A stretch of 64,000 bases of DNA from an uncultured Spirochaetales bacterium (GCA_949295125.1 CASFJV010000046.1:111987-175986), one strand, 5' to 3'; numbered from the stretch's first letter, positions 41,185-50,610 are shown. Notes: generated from the letters alone by a model not told the origin. Numbers and translations are program-made.

Positions 41185-42828
41185 TCAGTCTTTCTTCTTA
41201 TCATCTCTTGTCCTTGTCTGCCTGAATTCATCATAGCCATAAGGAACAGGAGCTTTCCTCACTCTTGGCCTTCGCTCAGAATAATCTTTTCCATCCCTTT
41301 CTCCATAGCTTCTTCTGGCGCTGCCCTCATACCTCTGCCTTGGCCTTTCATCATCGCGCCTTTCATGACGTCTTCCATAATCCCTTCCCGGACGCTCATC
41401 ACCATATTGCCTGTTCTGCCTTTCAAACCAGGAATCATCATACTTTCCGTCCCTTGTCCTGAAATTATCATCCGTCCTTCTTGGCCTGCTGCCAAAATCA
41501 CGCCTTGGGCGGTCTTCAGCATACCTTCTTTCCGGGCGGCCTTCAAACCTGTTTCCCCTGTAGTCACGGTCGCTGCTGAATTTCCTTTCCCGTCCGCTAT
41601 CCCCATAGCTTCCTCTCTCTATGCCATAACTCCTCTGGCCCTTATTATCCCTTTCATGATAATTCCTTCTCTCCCTTGGCCCTTCATAGCTCTTTCTCTC
41701 TCTTTTCCTGCCATTCTCTTCTCCGCCAAGGCTTAGATGCTCAAGGCTTTCATCATCTTGAATTCTTCTCATCACTTCTCCCTTGAATTCTTTCACTTTC
41801 TCCAGTCTGAAAATACGAAGAGAATTCTTTTTCTTCGTAAAACCAAAAGCCCGAAGACCATCAGTCAGCTCACTTACCTTATAATAAGGCTTAAGCTTTG
41901 CCTTCTCCGGACCAAAGCCAGAAAGGTTTTCAGAAAATATTACAATTCCGCCATCACTGAGGATCTTTGTAAAGCTCATTAAATAATAAAGGTAATCCTT
42001 TTTTAGGTCAAAATCTTCTGCCCTGTGAGAGTTTGAAAATGATGGAGGATCAAAAATGATGAGGTCCCACCTCTTCTTGCTTTCAACTGCATCATTTACA
42101 AACTGATAGGCATCAGCAGTCACTACAGGATATTTTCCACTGTCAAAGAAACCATTTATTGCCATGTTCTCCTTTGCCCATTCGCTATAGACATTTGACA
42201 GGTCCACGCTCGTTACGCTCTCAGCACCGCCAGAGGCAGCATATACGCTGAAAGAGCCTGTATAGGAAAAGAGATTAAGGACTTTCAGTCCAAAGGAAGA
42301 TTCTTCTATGCTCCTTCTTGTCTCAGCCTGGTCAAGGAACAGTCCGGTATCCACATATTTCAGCAGCTCTGCCTTAAAAAGATGGCCGCTTTCCTTAACT
42401 TCAACAACAAGGCTTCCATCCTCCTTTTCATGCTGTTCACGCCCTTGCCTCTTCTTTCTTGCCTTATATATGATCTTATCCTTTTCCACATACAGGAAGC
42501 GGTTCACGATATCCAGCACTTCAAGCCTATCTTCATCGCTGAGCAGGTTTTCACCATAATCCAGGATGCGAGCATATGAGCCATATAGGTCCACAGTGAT
42601 ATCCAGGCCTTCAAATGACCTGTCATAGATCCTCATGGCAGTAGAATCGGTTTCCTTCATATAGCGCCTTGCTTCCAGGCCATTATGTTTCAGTATCTTT
42701 GCAAAATCTTTTCTTAAAAACTCCTGCATAACCGCCTTATGATACTGTTTTACTCCTGCCTGTACAAGTTGATAGCCAAACAAATCCATCTCCAAAGGTG
42801 ATGAAAAACAGACAGAGTGAAAATTCAT
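41185..42828 (-). CDS. RlmI/RlmL-type rRNA (cytosine/guanine) methyltransferase with Arg-rich tail
   Basis: Residues 1-365 are a class I rRNA methyltransferase: SAM motif VLNLFSYTGSFSVYAASGGAESVTSVDLS, catalytic IIFDPPSFSNS and a LSDGGIVIFSENLSGF strand. Residues 368-547 (41188-41727) form an unusual tail of 180 residues, about a quarter Arg, with Gly, Asp, Glu and Tyr, in repeats such as RRDFGSRPRR and RRSYGERD, resembling RGG/RGY RNA-binding tails. The tail is predicted disordered and probably binds RNA. The start at 42828 follows a CATAAT by 5 nt; an ATG 39 nt in is an alternative. Confidence 0.82.
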   Translation of the reverse strand: MNFHSVCFSSPLEMDLFGYQLVQAGVKQYHKAVMQEFLRKDFAKILKHNGLEARRYMKETDSTAMRIYDRSFEGLDITVDLYGSYARILDYGENLLSDEDRLEVLDIVNRFLYVEKDKIIYKARKKRQGREQHEKEDGSLVVEVKESGHLFKAELLKYVDTGLFLDQAETRRSIEESSFGLKVLNLFSYTGSFSVYAASGGAESVTSVDLSNVYSEWAKENMAINGFFDSGKYPVVTADAYQFVNDAVESKKRWDLIIFDPPSFSNSHRAEDFDLKKDYLYYLMSFTKILSDGGIVIFSENLSGFGPEKAKLKPYYKVSELTDGLRAFGFTKKKNSLRIFRLEKVKEFKGEVMRRIQDDESLEHLSLGGEENGRKRERKSYEGPRERRNYHERDNKGQRSYGIERGSYGDSGRERKFSSDRDYRGNRFEGRPERRYAEDRPRRDFGSRPRRTDDNFRTRDGKYDDSWFERQNRQYGDERPGRDYGRRHERRDDERPRQRYEGSARRSYGERDGKDYSERRPRVRKAPVPYGYDEFRQTRTRDDKKKD

Positions 42829-42833
42829 GGCGA

Positions 42834-42863
42834 ATTATGCTATTATTAATTATCTTCTTGAAA
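42834..42863 (-). promoter_or_regulatory. Promoter of the rRNA methyltransferase gene, predicted leaderless
   Basis: Minus strand TTTCAA (42858-42863), 18 nt, CATAAT (42834-42839), 5 nt to the ATG at 42828. Confidence 0.4.
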
Positions 42864-42877
42864 AAGGAAAAGTGAAA

Positions 42878-43327
42878 ATGCAGCTAGACCAGCAGACTGT
42901 TGATTTTTTGAAAGAGAGGGAAGAAAAGATAGGAGGAAAGATAATCTTCCGGACCTATGCGCTCTATTACCTGGCATCCACAGGAGAAAAGCGGGAATAT
43001 GGAGTATTCCTATACACTGATGGAAATACATTTGCCTTTGAGGATTTTGACCGTCCTCCTACGTTTCTTGGAATCGAGATAAAAGTCAGGAACAGGGAAA
43101 AATATGTGAAGATGGAACACTCGTTCCGGAAAGAGGATGTGGTTCATGCCGCAATCGTAACCAGATCCAGTGCAGAGAAGGCAGTACGGAGCAATGGAGA
43201 GGCAAAGGAAGCAAATGGCTTTTCCAGGTTTTTCAGGAAAACACTCCTTGAAATTGCCCTGGAAGACGGAACTGCATACTATTTTGAATTAATAGATCCA
43301 AAAGAGATTATAAACCTATTGAAGTGA
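42878..43327 (+). CDS. Conserved-looking hypothetical protein
   Basis: About 149 residues from MQLDQQTVDFLKERE; the start is chosen from an AAGGAAAA sequence 9 nt upstream, while an ATG at 42827 would overlap the divergent gene's start. No signal peptide or membrane helix. It is a mixed alpha/beta soluble protein with LFYTD-like and AFEDFDRPPTFLGIEIKV strands. No family recognised. It ends 8 bp before the phosphohexomutase ATG and is probably co-transcribed with it. Confidence 0.7.
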   Translation: MQLDQQTVDFLKEREEKIGGKIIFRTYALYYLASTGEKREYGVFLYTDGNTFAFEDFDRPPTFLGIEIKVRNREKYVKMEHSFRKEDVVHAAIVTRSSAEKAVRSNGEAKEANGFSRFFRKTLLEIALEDGTAYYFELIDPKEIINLLK

Positions 43328-43335
43328 GGATAAAT

Positions 43336-44682
43336 ATGACAGCATTCAAAGCTTATGATATCAGGGGAATCTATAATAAGGATTTTGACAAGGAAACAGT
43401 CTATAAGGTAGGCTACCACCTGCCTTTCCTTCTTGATACGGACCATGTGGTGGTAGGACGTGATGTAAGGCTTTCAAGCCCTGAAATACATGAATACCTT
43501 ATAAAGGGCATAACCGACAGCGGAGCCGATGTATATGATCTGGGCCTTGCCACTACCCCTATGGTATATTTTGCAACAGTGTTCCTAAAGGCAGATGCTT
43601 CCGTGCAGATTACAGCAAGCCATAATCCAAAGGAATACAACGGGCTCAAGATATCACGCAAAGATGCAATTCCTGTCGGAGGAGAGTCCGGACTGAAGGA
43701 TCTTGAAAGGCTTTGTGAGGAAAAGGAGATCAGGGTCTGTGAGAAGAAAGGATGCGTCAGGGATTACTCATACGTAAGGGATGAGTATGTGAAATACCTT
43801 AAGGGATTTGTTCCTGATCTCAGCAGTCTTGACATCAGCATTGACTGCTCCAATGGTATGTCGAGCCTTATAGTCAAGGATATTCTGCCAGAAGGCAGTA
43901 TCCACTACATAAACGACACCCTTGATGGAAGTTTTCCAAACCATGAGCCCAATCCTCTGGAAGAGAAAAACTGCAGGCAGATTGAAAAAGAGACAGTAAG
44001 CAATAAAAGCGATATCGGAATTATTTATGATGGAGATGCGGACAGGGTCATGTTCATCGATGAGAAAGGAAGGTTCATACAGCCGGACTACATTACCGCA
44101 GTGCTTGGCTACCATTATAAGATGCTGGGGCTAAGCGGCAACAGCCTGGTGGATATCAGGACAAGCAGGAGCACGACAGAATACCTTGAGTCAATCGGTT
44201 TTCCTCCGACACTCTGGAAGGTTGGACATGCATTTGCAAAAATGAAGATAAGGGAGCTTGATGCTGTTTTCGGAGGGGAGCTTGCCGGCCATTACTATTT
44301 CAGGAGGGATTTCTTCAACTGTGACAGCGGAATACTTGCATCCCTCCTTGTGCTCTCTGTCGTCAAGAACCTGAAGGATGAGGGAAAGAAATTCTCTGAG
44401 TTCATCGATTCAATAGTCAGGTACAGCAATACAGGTGAAGTTAACTTCAAGCTTGAGGCAAAGGATGCATGCATACAGAAAATCCTGGACAAATACCTTG
44501 CACTCAAGCCCAGGAAAGTCCTTGATTTTGATGGATACAGGCTGGAGTTCGACTCATGGTGGTTCTCCATCAGGAAGAGCAATACAGAACCATACCTGAG
44601 AATTGTCCTGGAAGCTGAGACAAAAGATGAAATGGAAGAAAAGCTTGGCCAGATAAAGGATATTATCTCAACATTCATCTAA
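43336..44682 (+). CDS. Phosphomannomutase/phosphoglucomutase
   Basis: About 448 residues of the alpha-D-phosphohexomutase family: MTAFKAYDIRGIYN, VGRDVRLSS, the phosphoserine loop TASHNPKEYNGLK, the Mg-binding DGDADR and sugar-binding GGELAGHYYFR, with a C-terminal RKSNTEPYLR phosphate site. It interconverts hexose 1- and 6-phosphates for sugar-nucleotide synthesis (AlgC/ManB type). The ATG at 43336 has GAGGATAAAT upstream; the GTG 12 nt earlier is unlikely. Confidence 0.93.
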   Translation: MTAFKAYDIRGIYNKDFDKETVYKVGYHLPFLLDTDHVVVGRDVRLSSPEIHEYLIKGITDSGADVYDLGLATTPMVYFATVFLKADASVQITASHNPKEYNGLKISRKDAIPVGGESGLKDLERLCEEKEIRVCEKKGCVRDYSYVRDEYVKYLKGFVPDLSSLDISIDCSNGMSSLIVKDILPEGSIHYINDTLDGSFPNHEPNPLEEKNCRQIEKETVSNKSDIGIIYDGDADRVMFIDEKGRFIQPDYITAVLGYHYKMLGLSGNSLVDIRTSRSTTEYLESIGFPPTLWKVGHAFAKMKIRELDAVFGGELAGHYYFRRDFFNCDSGILASLLVLSVVKNLKDEGKKFSEFIDSIVRYSNTGEVNFKLEAKDACIQKILDKYLALKPRKVLDFDGYRLEFDSWWFSIRKSNTEPYLRIVLEAETKDEMEEKLGQIKDIISTFI

Positions 44683-44736
44683 TTTGCTTTATATCGCAGG
44701 CAAAAGGAAGTAAAATAGGAAGCGGAGGAAAAGAAA

Positions 44737-45723
44737 ATGAGAGTAATTCTATTTGGAGGTGCCGGCTACATTGGAACACATGTTGCTTTGGCATTCCTTG
44801 AAAGGGGGGATCAGGTTGGAATCTACGACAATCTCTCCACAGGGCTTGAGAGCAACATCAGCCCAGAAGCAAAATTCTACCATGCAGATATACTTGACAG
44901 GGAAGCTGTCAGGAATGCATTGAAGGACGGATGGGATGTTGCCGTGCATCTTGCAGCATTCAAGGCTGCAGGAGAATCAATGGTGAAGCCGGAGAAATAC
45001 AGCGAGAATAATATCACAGGATCCCTGATACTCATAACAGAATGCATTGCAGCAGGATGCAGGAACTTCATCCTGTCATCCTCAGCAGCAACATATGGAG
45101 AGCCGCAGTATCTTCCAATTGATGAGAAGCATCCGACTAATCCTGAAAACTATTACGGCTATACAAAGCTTGCAATTGAGCAGAACCTTGAGTGGTATTC
45201 AAAGCTCAAAGGCCTGAACTACGCAGCGCTAAGGTACTTCAATGCTGCAGGCTACGATACAGAGGGCAAGATGCTGGGCCTTGAGAGAAATCCTGCAAAC
45301 CTCATTCCAATAGTCATGGAAGCTGCATGCGGAATGCGCCCGAACGTCCTTATATTCGGTAATGACTACCCTACAGAGGACGGAACAGGAGTCAGGGATT
45401 ATGTGCATGTTACAGACTTAGCTGATGCACATGTAATGGCTGCTGACTACATTTATTCAAAGAACAGGAATCTGGTGGTTAACCTTGGATCTGAAAAGGG
45501 CCTTTCCGTAATGCAGATCGTGGAGGCAGCAAGGAGGATCACAGGAAAGGAGATCCCGGCAATCATAAGTCCAAGAAGGCCAGGAGATCCTGCCAAGCTT
45601 GTAGCATCAAGCTCATATGCAAAAAAAGAGCTTGGATGGAGCGCAAAGCACAGCGATCTTGATACTATAATCAGTTCAACATGGAATGTTTACCAGCAGA
45701 ACATGAAAAAGAAAGGGAACTGA
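44737..45723 (+). CDS. galE: UDP-glucose 4-epimerase
   Basis: A 328-residue extended SDR: NAD site GGAGYIGTHVALAF, SSSAATYGEPQYLPIDE, catalytic YYGYTKLAIEQ (Tyr-x3-Lys), RYFNAAGYD and DGTGVRDYVHVTDLADAH. It interconverts UDP-glucose and UDP-galactose. GGAGGAAAAG precedes the ATG. It lies about 55 bp after the phosphohexomutase, consistent with linked sugar-nucleotide metabolism. Confidence 0.94.
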   Translation: MRVILFGGAGYIGTHVALAFLERGDQVGIYDNLSTGLESNISPEAKFYHADILDREAVRNALKDGWDVAVHLAAFKAAGESMVKPEKYSENNITGSLILITECIAAGCRNFILSSSAATYGEPQYLPIDEKHPTNPENYYGYTKLAIEQNLEWYSKLKGLNYAALRYFNAAGYDTEGKMLGLERNPANLIPIVMEAACGMRPNVLIFGNDYPTEDGTGVRDYVHVTDLADAHVMAADYIYSKNRNLVVNLGSEKGLSVMQIVEAARRITGKEIPAIISPRRPGDPAKLVASSSYAKKELGWSAKHSDLDTIISSTWNVYQQNMKKKGN

Positions 45724-45727
45724 AACA

Positions 45728-45752
45728 GGGGCTGCCTTTAAGGCAGCCTTCA
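45728..45752 (+). terminator. Terminator of galE
   Basis: Stem GGCTGCC/GGCAGCC with a TTTAA loop, followed by TTCATTGTCT; the T tract is imperfect. Confidence 0.65.
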
Positions 45753-45796
45753 TTGTCTCTTCTAACCTTCTTCTAAATCCATTTCCATCCAGATAC

Positions 45797-45824
45797 TTGC
45801 CATATTATTTCTTTCATATATAAT
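45797..45824 (+). promoter_or_regulatory. Promoter of dpaL
   Basis: TTGCCA (45797-45802), 16 nt, perfect TATAAT (45819-45824), followed by a short leader with GGAGAAG before the ATG at 45841. Confidence 0.65.
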
Positions 45825-45840
45825 TACAAGCGGAGAAGTT

Positions 45841-47079
45841 ATGACAGAAAAGAGAGATTTTGAGTACATTGTTAGAACTAGGAAGAAAGACTGCAGTGCA
45901 GCAGATGAGATGTTCAATATAAAATATGCCAGGCTGGCAAGGTCTTTCCACAGGACAATTCCAGGCTATAAGATGACAAGCCTGAAAAGCCTTCCAAACC
46001 TTGCACACATGATTCACCTGGATGGAATCTATGTAAAGGATGAGTCAAAAAGGCTTGAACTCAATTCCTTCAAGGTAATGGGTGGAAGTTTTGCAGTTGC
46101 ACGCTTCATACAGAAAAAGCTAGGCCTTAGGGATGATCAGCTTAGATTCGATTATCTGGTATCTGATGAATGCCATGAGAAGATAAAGGACCTGACATTT
46201 GCCTCAGCAACCGATGGAAATCATGGAAGAGGCATCGCCTGGATTTCCCAGAAGCTGGGACTCAAATGCGTAATCTATGTCCATAAGGGCACCAGCCAGG
46301 CAAGGATTGATGCAATCAGGAAATATGGCGCTATAGTTGAAGTTGTGAACGGAAACTATGATGATGCGGTAAGAAAGATAGCCGTTGATGCAGAAAAGAA
46401 TGACTGGCAGATCATCAGTGACACTTCCTGGCCTGGATATGAAGAAATTCCTACCTGGATCATGCAGGGCTATACTACTATAATGCTTGAGGCACAGGAA
46501 GAGTTTGCCGGTCTTGGAATCATAAGGCCGACACATATCTTCGTGCAGGCAGGTGTTGGAGCCCTGGCAGCTGCTACAATAGGATTCTATGCATCCCTTT
46601 TCAAGGACAATCCGCCTAAATTCATAGTGGTTGAACCGGATAAGGCTGCATGCATCTACGAAACAGCAAAGGCAAATGATGGGAAACTTCATAATGTCAC
46701 AGGTGATCTTGATACCATCATGGCAGGACTGGCATGCGGCGAGGCAAGCCCTATTGCATGGAGAGTGCTTGATGGATGCACTGATGCATTCGTTAAAGTC
46801 CCTGATTACACGGCAGCCCGCGGCATGAGGATTCTTGCAGTTCCACTTAAGGGAGATCCTTTTGTGATCTCAGGAGAGAGCGGTGCAGTGCCATTAGGCG
46901 CACTCTACTCAATAATGACTGAAGAAGGCTCAGAGGGGCTTAAAGCCGTACTGGGACTTGATGACAAGTCAAACGTGCTTGTTATAAACACGGAAGGCAA
47001 TACCGATCCGATGCACTTCAGGCAGATCATATGGGACGGCCAGGACAGCGTTCCGGAAGATTACCTTACAAGACGCTGA
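45841..47079 (+). CDS. dpaL: Diaminopropionate ammonia-lyase
   Basis: A 412-residue fold-type II PLP enzyme: Schiff-base lysine K78 in NSFKVMGG, TDGNHGRGIAW, the HIFVQAGVGALAAA phosphate region and VINTEGNTDP near the C-terminus, as in YgeX/DpaL. It degrades 2,3-diaminopropionate to pyruvate and ammonia. It is transcribed alone from its own promoter and terminated. Confidence 0.92.
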   Translation: MTEKRDFEYIVRTRKKDCSAADEMFNIKYARLARSFHRTIPGYKMTSLKSLPNLAHMIHLDGIYVKDESKRLELNSFKVMGGSFAVARFIQKKLGLRDDQLRFDYLVSDECHEKIKDLTFASATDGNHGRGIAWISQKLGLKCVIYVHKGTSQARIDAIRKYGAIVEVVNGNYDDAVRKIAVDAEKNDWQIISDTSWPGYEEIPTWIMQGYTTIMLEAQEEFAGLGIIRPTHIFVQAGVGALAAATIGFYASLFKDNPPKFIVVEPDKAACIYETAKANDGKLHNVTGDLDTIMAGLACGEASPIAWRVLDGCTDAFVKVPDYTAARGMRILAVPLKGDPFVISGESGAVPLGALYSIMTEEGSEGLKAVLGLDDKSNVLVINTEGNTDPMHFRQIIWDGQDSVPEDYLTRR

Positions 47080-47086
47080 GAAAAGA

Positions 47087-47121
47087 GGAATGGAGTCTTT
47101 ATAGAAGGCTCCATTTTTTTG
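47087..47121 (+). terminator. Terminator of dpaL
   Basis: AATGGAG/CTCCATT stem around a 13-nt loop followed by seven T residues. Confidence 0.75.
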
Positions 47122-47235
47122 ATTTCAGCATGAAATGCAATAAGGCCTGGCCTTTTTCATGTTTGAAAATTAGATTATAGAATTTTATTTTTCAAGAATA
47201 TTTTTTGATTTTTCAACCAAAGGCATGGTTTTGCT

Positions 47236-47265
47236 TTGCATTTCAATCTCCTAAGACTTTATAAT
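47236..47265 (+). promoter_or_regulatory. Promoter of the AAA+ ATPase gene, predicted leaderless
   Basis: TTGCAT (47236-47241), 18 nt, perfect TATAAT (47260-47265), 8 nt to the ATG at 47274. Confidence 0.55.
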
Positions 47266-47273
47266 GTCTACTT

Positions 47274-48410
47274 ATGGTAAAGGGGAATGCATTTCTGAAT
47301 AAACTGCTCAGGGCAAGAGATAATAAAGAGCTGAAGTTCATACGCGGATCCAAGCTAAGCGGCAAGACTACTATGCTAAAAATGCTTGAAAAGGAACTTG
47401 CAGATGATCCATTGGAAAGGAAAACAGTCTTCATTAATCCAGAATCATTTAAAGCTTTCAGGGATGCTGTATTATCTGATGAAGGATACATCAGCAATGG
47501 CGCATTCCTCCTGATTGATGATTTTGACTGCAGCACTATTGACCGCAGTTTCATTTTCTCCATCATCCTGAAAAATAATAGGATTTCAGCTTATGCTGCA
47601 GTGAAATCAATGGATTGGATGGTAGCCTCAAAAGAAAACGGAATACCGAAGTATACTGTCTATCCCCTCTACCCCCTGCCCTTTTCTGAGTACAAGCAGA
47701 TGACGGCACCTCAGTCGACAGGCATGAAGAACATATTCCTCCGATATGCAGGATCAATTCCCAGTTACAGGTATCTTTTTGCAGGAAACAGCAGGGCAAT
47801 AGGATTTTCATACTTTGTAGACAGCATTCAGGCCTTCTGCAATGCAGCATTGAAGCACTATGGAACATCCCATCCTGACAGTGAATCGCTCTTTTCATTC
47901 ATTGCAAAGAACACAGGAAGGATACTCTCATGCAAGGACATTGCGTATATGACAAAAATAAGTCCAGAGGAGGTCAGGAAGCTTATATTCCTGCTTGAGG
48001 ACATGAATATCCTTGCCTCCCTTAAGGGATACGATGAGAAAAATGATGACCTGCTTAAGGAAGGGAAGAAATACTACATTGCTGATAACTGCATCTACAG
48101 CCATTACAACAGGAAAAGCAATCCAGATATGATAGTTGAAAACCTCGTGGCAATCGAGCTGATAAGGAATTATGACTACATATACTATGGGCTGGATGTG
48201 GATTTCGTAACATTTTCTGAGGGACAGAAGTTCATCTTCATCCTGAATCCTGACAAGGAAGAACTTCAGGAACGGATAGATGACATAAGGTCTGCCGATG
48301 GAAAGAAGATAATCATTGCGGATAAAGCGGACTCATTCAAATATAAGGATATTGAGTGCATAAAAACCATGCGCTTTTTCGCAGGAAAGTATAATAAGGA
48401 AACAGGTTAA
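47274..48410 (+). CDS. AAA_14/DUF4143-type ATPase
   Basis: A 378-residue protein with a P-loop variant RGSKLSGKTTMLKML, Walker B GAFLLIDDFD, the VYPLYPLPFSEY stretch and a C-terminal helix-turn-helix plus nuclease-like DUF4143 region (ENLVAIELIRNYDYIYYGLDVDFVTF). Such ATPases are common in anaerobes and often act in defence or mobile elements, but their role is unsettled. It stands alone; the neighbouring hairpin at 48413-48441 has its T tract on the other strand. Confidence 0.8.
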   Translation: MVKGNAFLNKLLRARDNKELKFIRGSKLSGKTTMLKMLEKELADDPLERKTVFINPESFKAFRDAVLSDEGYISNGAFLLIDDFDCSTIDRSFIFSIILKNNRISAYAAVKSMDWMVASKENGIPKYTVYPLYPLPFSEYKQMTAPQSTGMKNIFLRYAGSIPSYRYLFAGNSRAIGFSYFVDSIQAFCNAALKHYGTSHPDSESLFSFIAKNTGRILSCKDIAYMTKISPEEVRKLIFLLEDMNILASLKGYDEKNDDLLKEGKKYYIADNCIYSHYNRKSNPDMIVENLVAIELIRNYDYIYYGLDVDFVTFSEGQKFIFILNPDKEELQERIDDIRSADGKKIIIADKADSFKYKDIECIKTMRFFAGKYNKETG

Positions 48411-48412
48411 TG

Positions 48413-48441
48413 AAAAAAGGCAACCTGTTACCAAGTTGCCT
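48413..48441 (-). terminator. Terminator of tRNA-Asn
   Basis: On the minus strand AGGCAAC/GTTGCCT stem with a 10-nt loop and six T residues after it. Confidence 0.8.
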
Positions 48442-48452
48442 AGCCTAAATCG

Positions 48453-48525
<73 letters not shown>

Positions 48526-48543
48526 ATTTCTTTAACCTCCAAG

Positions 48544-48573
48544 ATACTAACCTAAAACAGAATATAGTGTCAA
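48544..48573 (-). promoter_or_regulatory. Promoter of tRNA-Asn
   Basis: Minus strand TTGACA (48568-48573), 18 nt, TAGTAT (48544-48549). Confidence 0.6.
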
Positions 48574-48604
48574 CAGAGTTTAAAAAATTTTTTCACTATT
48601 TAAG

Positions 48605-48634
48605 AGAAAAGAGCGCATCGCTGCGCCCTTTTCC
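48605..48634 (-). terminator. Terminator of the UshA-like gene
   Basis: On the minus strand AAAAGGGCGC/GCGCTCTTTT with one G-U pair, an AGCGAT loop and a terminal T run. Confidence 0.75.
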
Positions 48635-48652
48635 TTTTATGCAAAAGAATTA

Positions 48653-50437
48653 TCAGTTCTGTGGTGGGTATAGAGCTGAAAGGTAATCAGCAAAAACCTC
48701 ATTCAGGACCCTTCCTTCCTGCAGAACACGGCCGAACATTGTATATCCGTCTCCGCCAGCTGCCATGAAGTCATTTGTTGCAACTGTGTATGTTGCTGCC
48801 CTGTCGATCTCTTCACCATTCAGAAGAACTTTGGAAATCCTTTCTCCAGCAGGCCTGCTCTCATCATAGACAACCTGCAGGTCTGTCTGTGAGAATGCGC
48901 CGTTTGTCTCTGGAAGCATTGAATATCCATGCTCAAGAGCTGCATATACCTCATCACCTGTGATTTCGCATACAGTCACGATATTAGTGAATGGAAGCAC
49001 TGCATTGAGCTCGCCGAGAGTAACATCTCCAGCTTTGAGGCTAGCCCTGATTCCACCTCCGTTGACGATTGTGAAATCTGCTCCGCTTTCCTTTGTAATT
49101 GCATCACAGACTAATGCGGAAAGATTTGTTTTCTGGGTTCTTACATGTTCCCTCTCACCATCAAGATCAGTTGGGATAGTTGCAATGACCTCGCCAAAGC
49201 GTGCTTCAATTGCAGCATTCACATCAGCAATATAGGCAGCAACTTCTGGATCATCCGGAATTTCTGTGATTCCATACTGCTTTGCAAGCTCACTCTCTGC
49301 AGGATTGAGGATATCTTCGCTTGAGATGAGGAATGCGTTCTCAGAAGCAACTAAGCCATCCTTTACCAGGATATCTACAACGCCGACATTATTCATGTAC
49401 TCACCTGCAGAAACCACAAGTGTTCCATTTACATAGTTATCTCCGCTGAGGACGCTGTGGCTGTGTCCATCGATGAACAGATCAATTCCATCAATGTTCT
49501 CACAGATTATCGTGCTTGTCAGTCCGCTCTCTCCATCTGCTACAGTTCCGATATGTCCAAGGACAACCACATAATCAGCAATCTCATGGGCAAGGTCTAT
49601 TGCAGCCTGTGCATTCTCATAGATTACAGGATTGTCGAATTCGATTCCTTCTGTATTCTTCGGATGGCTCTTTGTCTTTGTATCCGGTGTTGTAAGTCCG
49701 ATTACGCAGACCCTGAATCCGTTGAAGTCATAGATCTGGTATGGCTGAAGCAGCAGGTATCCGTTCTCATCTGTGATATTTGCACTGAGAACCTTCAGGT
49801 CAGATACTGCCTCTGCTTCATCTGCAAGCTTGAGGATATTCTCTGCACCATAGTTGAAGTCATGGTTGCCTGGAACAACTGCATCGTATCCTGTCATGAC
49901 AAGGAGATTGCCAATTGTCTCTCCATTGAACAGGTTTGCAAAATTAGTGCCGTGAGTTACATCACCTGCATCAAGCACGAGGACATTGTTTGTGATCTGC
50001 CTTGCAGTCTTTATGATTGTGGCAAGCTTTGCATAGCCGGCAGATCCATCCTCTCCGGCATTCACGCGTGCATGAACGTCATTTGTATGTACTATGAAAA
50101 GATCAAATACGCTGTCTCCCTGGGTATTCTTTACAATCGGAGTAACACCAAAAGGAAGAGTTTCTTCAGCTGGTGCTGCAGCTTCTTCAACCGGTTGTGC
50201 AGGTGCTGCCTCATCCTGAACAGGCAGTGCCTCAGAAGCTTCTTCAGCTTCAACCGGAGCCGGAGCCGGAGCTGGTGCCGGTACAGGTGCTGGGGCCGGA
50301 GCCGGAGCTGGAGCAGCTGCTGCAGGTACTGCTATCTCTGGAACAGATTCAACAGTACTTGCTGTAGAACAGCCAACCAAGGCGATGGCAAGTACGATAG
50401 CCAGAGCAATGGATGCTATCTTGGAAACATGTTTCAC
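48653..50437 (-). CDS. UshA-like 5'-nucleotidase lipoprotein
   Basis: A 594-residue bifunctional-type periplasmic nucleotidase. Lipobox ALVGC, then a Pro/Ala-rich linker (residues about 38-66, PAPAPAP) and an acidic stretch. The metallophosphoesterase domain has HTNDVHARV, LDAGDVTHGT, VVPGNHDFNYG, and GHSHSV; the C-terminal 5'-nucleotidase domain has NGGGIRASLKAGD and TNDFMAAGGDGY. It dephosphorylates external nucleotides for uptake. The start is GTG after AGGAGG (7-nt spacing). The linker probably spans the peptidoglycan or projects the enzyme from the membrane. Confidence 0.93.
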   Translation of the reverse strand: MKHVSKIASIALAIVLAIALVGCSTASTVESVPEIAVPAAAAPAPAPAPAPVPAPAPAPAPVEAEEASEALPVQDEAAPAQPVEEAAAPAEETLPFGVTPIVKNTQGDSVFDLFIVHTNDVHARVNAGEDGSAGYAKLATIIKTARQITNNVLVLDAGDVTHGTNFANLFNGETIGNLLVMTGYDAVVPGNHDFNYGAENILKLADEAEAVSDLKVLSANITDENGYLLLQPYQIYDFNGFRVCVIGLTTPDTKTKSHPKNTEGIEFDNPVIYENAQAAIDLAHEIADYVVVLGHIGTVADGESGLTSTIICENIDGIDLFIDGHSHSVLSGDNYVNGTLVVSAGEYMNNVGVVDILVKDGLVASENAFLISSEDILNPAESELAKQYGITEIPDDPEVAAYIADVNAAIEARFGEVIATIPTDLDGEREHVRTQKTNLSALVCDAITKESGADFTIVNGGGIRASLKAGDVTLGELNAVLPFTNIVTVCEITGDEVYAALEHGYSMLPETNGAFSQTDLQVVYDESRPAGERISKVLLNGEEIDRAATYTVATNDFMAAGGDGYTMFGRVLQEGRVLNEVFADYLSALYPPQN

Positions 50438-50560
50438 GTCAATTCCTCCTAATTCAATTAACTGTAATCTGATTAATGAAAAATTCCTTTTCCAATCATA
50501 GCACAGACAGCATATAAATACCTAACAAATATTGTGAAGAAAATGTTAAATTTTCAGACA

Positions 50561-50587
50561 AAAAAACCTGTACTCAAAGGTACAGGC
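50561..50587 (-). terminator. Terminator of the 56-residue protein gene
   Basis: Perfect CCTGTAC/GTACAGG stem with a 6-nt loop and seven T residues on the minus strand. Confidence 0.85.
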
Positions 50588-50610
50588 TAAATAAAGTAAT
50601 GAACAAGATC

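Noticed and set aside
48413..48441. Terminator for the ATPase gene on the plus strand
   Set aside because: The hairpin has its T tract only on the minus strand, so it belongs to tRNA-Asn.
49457..50452. 331-residue open frame antisense to the UshA-like gene
   Set aside because: It is the mirror of a firmly identified gene with signal peptide and catalytic motifs; its Cys/Ser-rich composition is typical of antisense frames.
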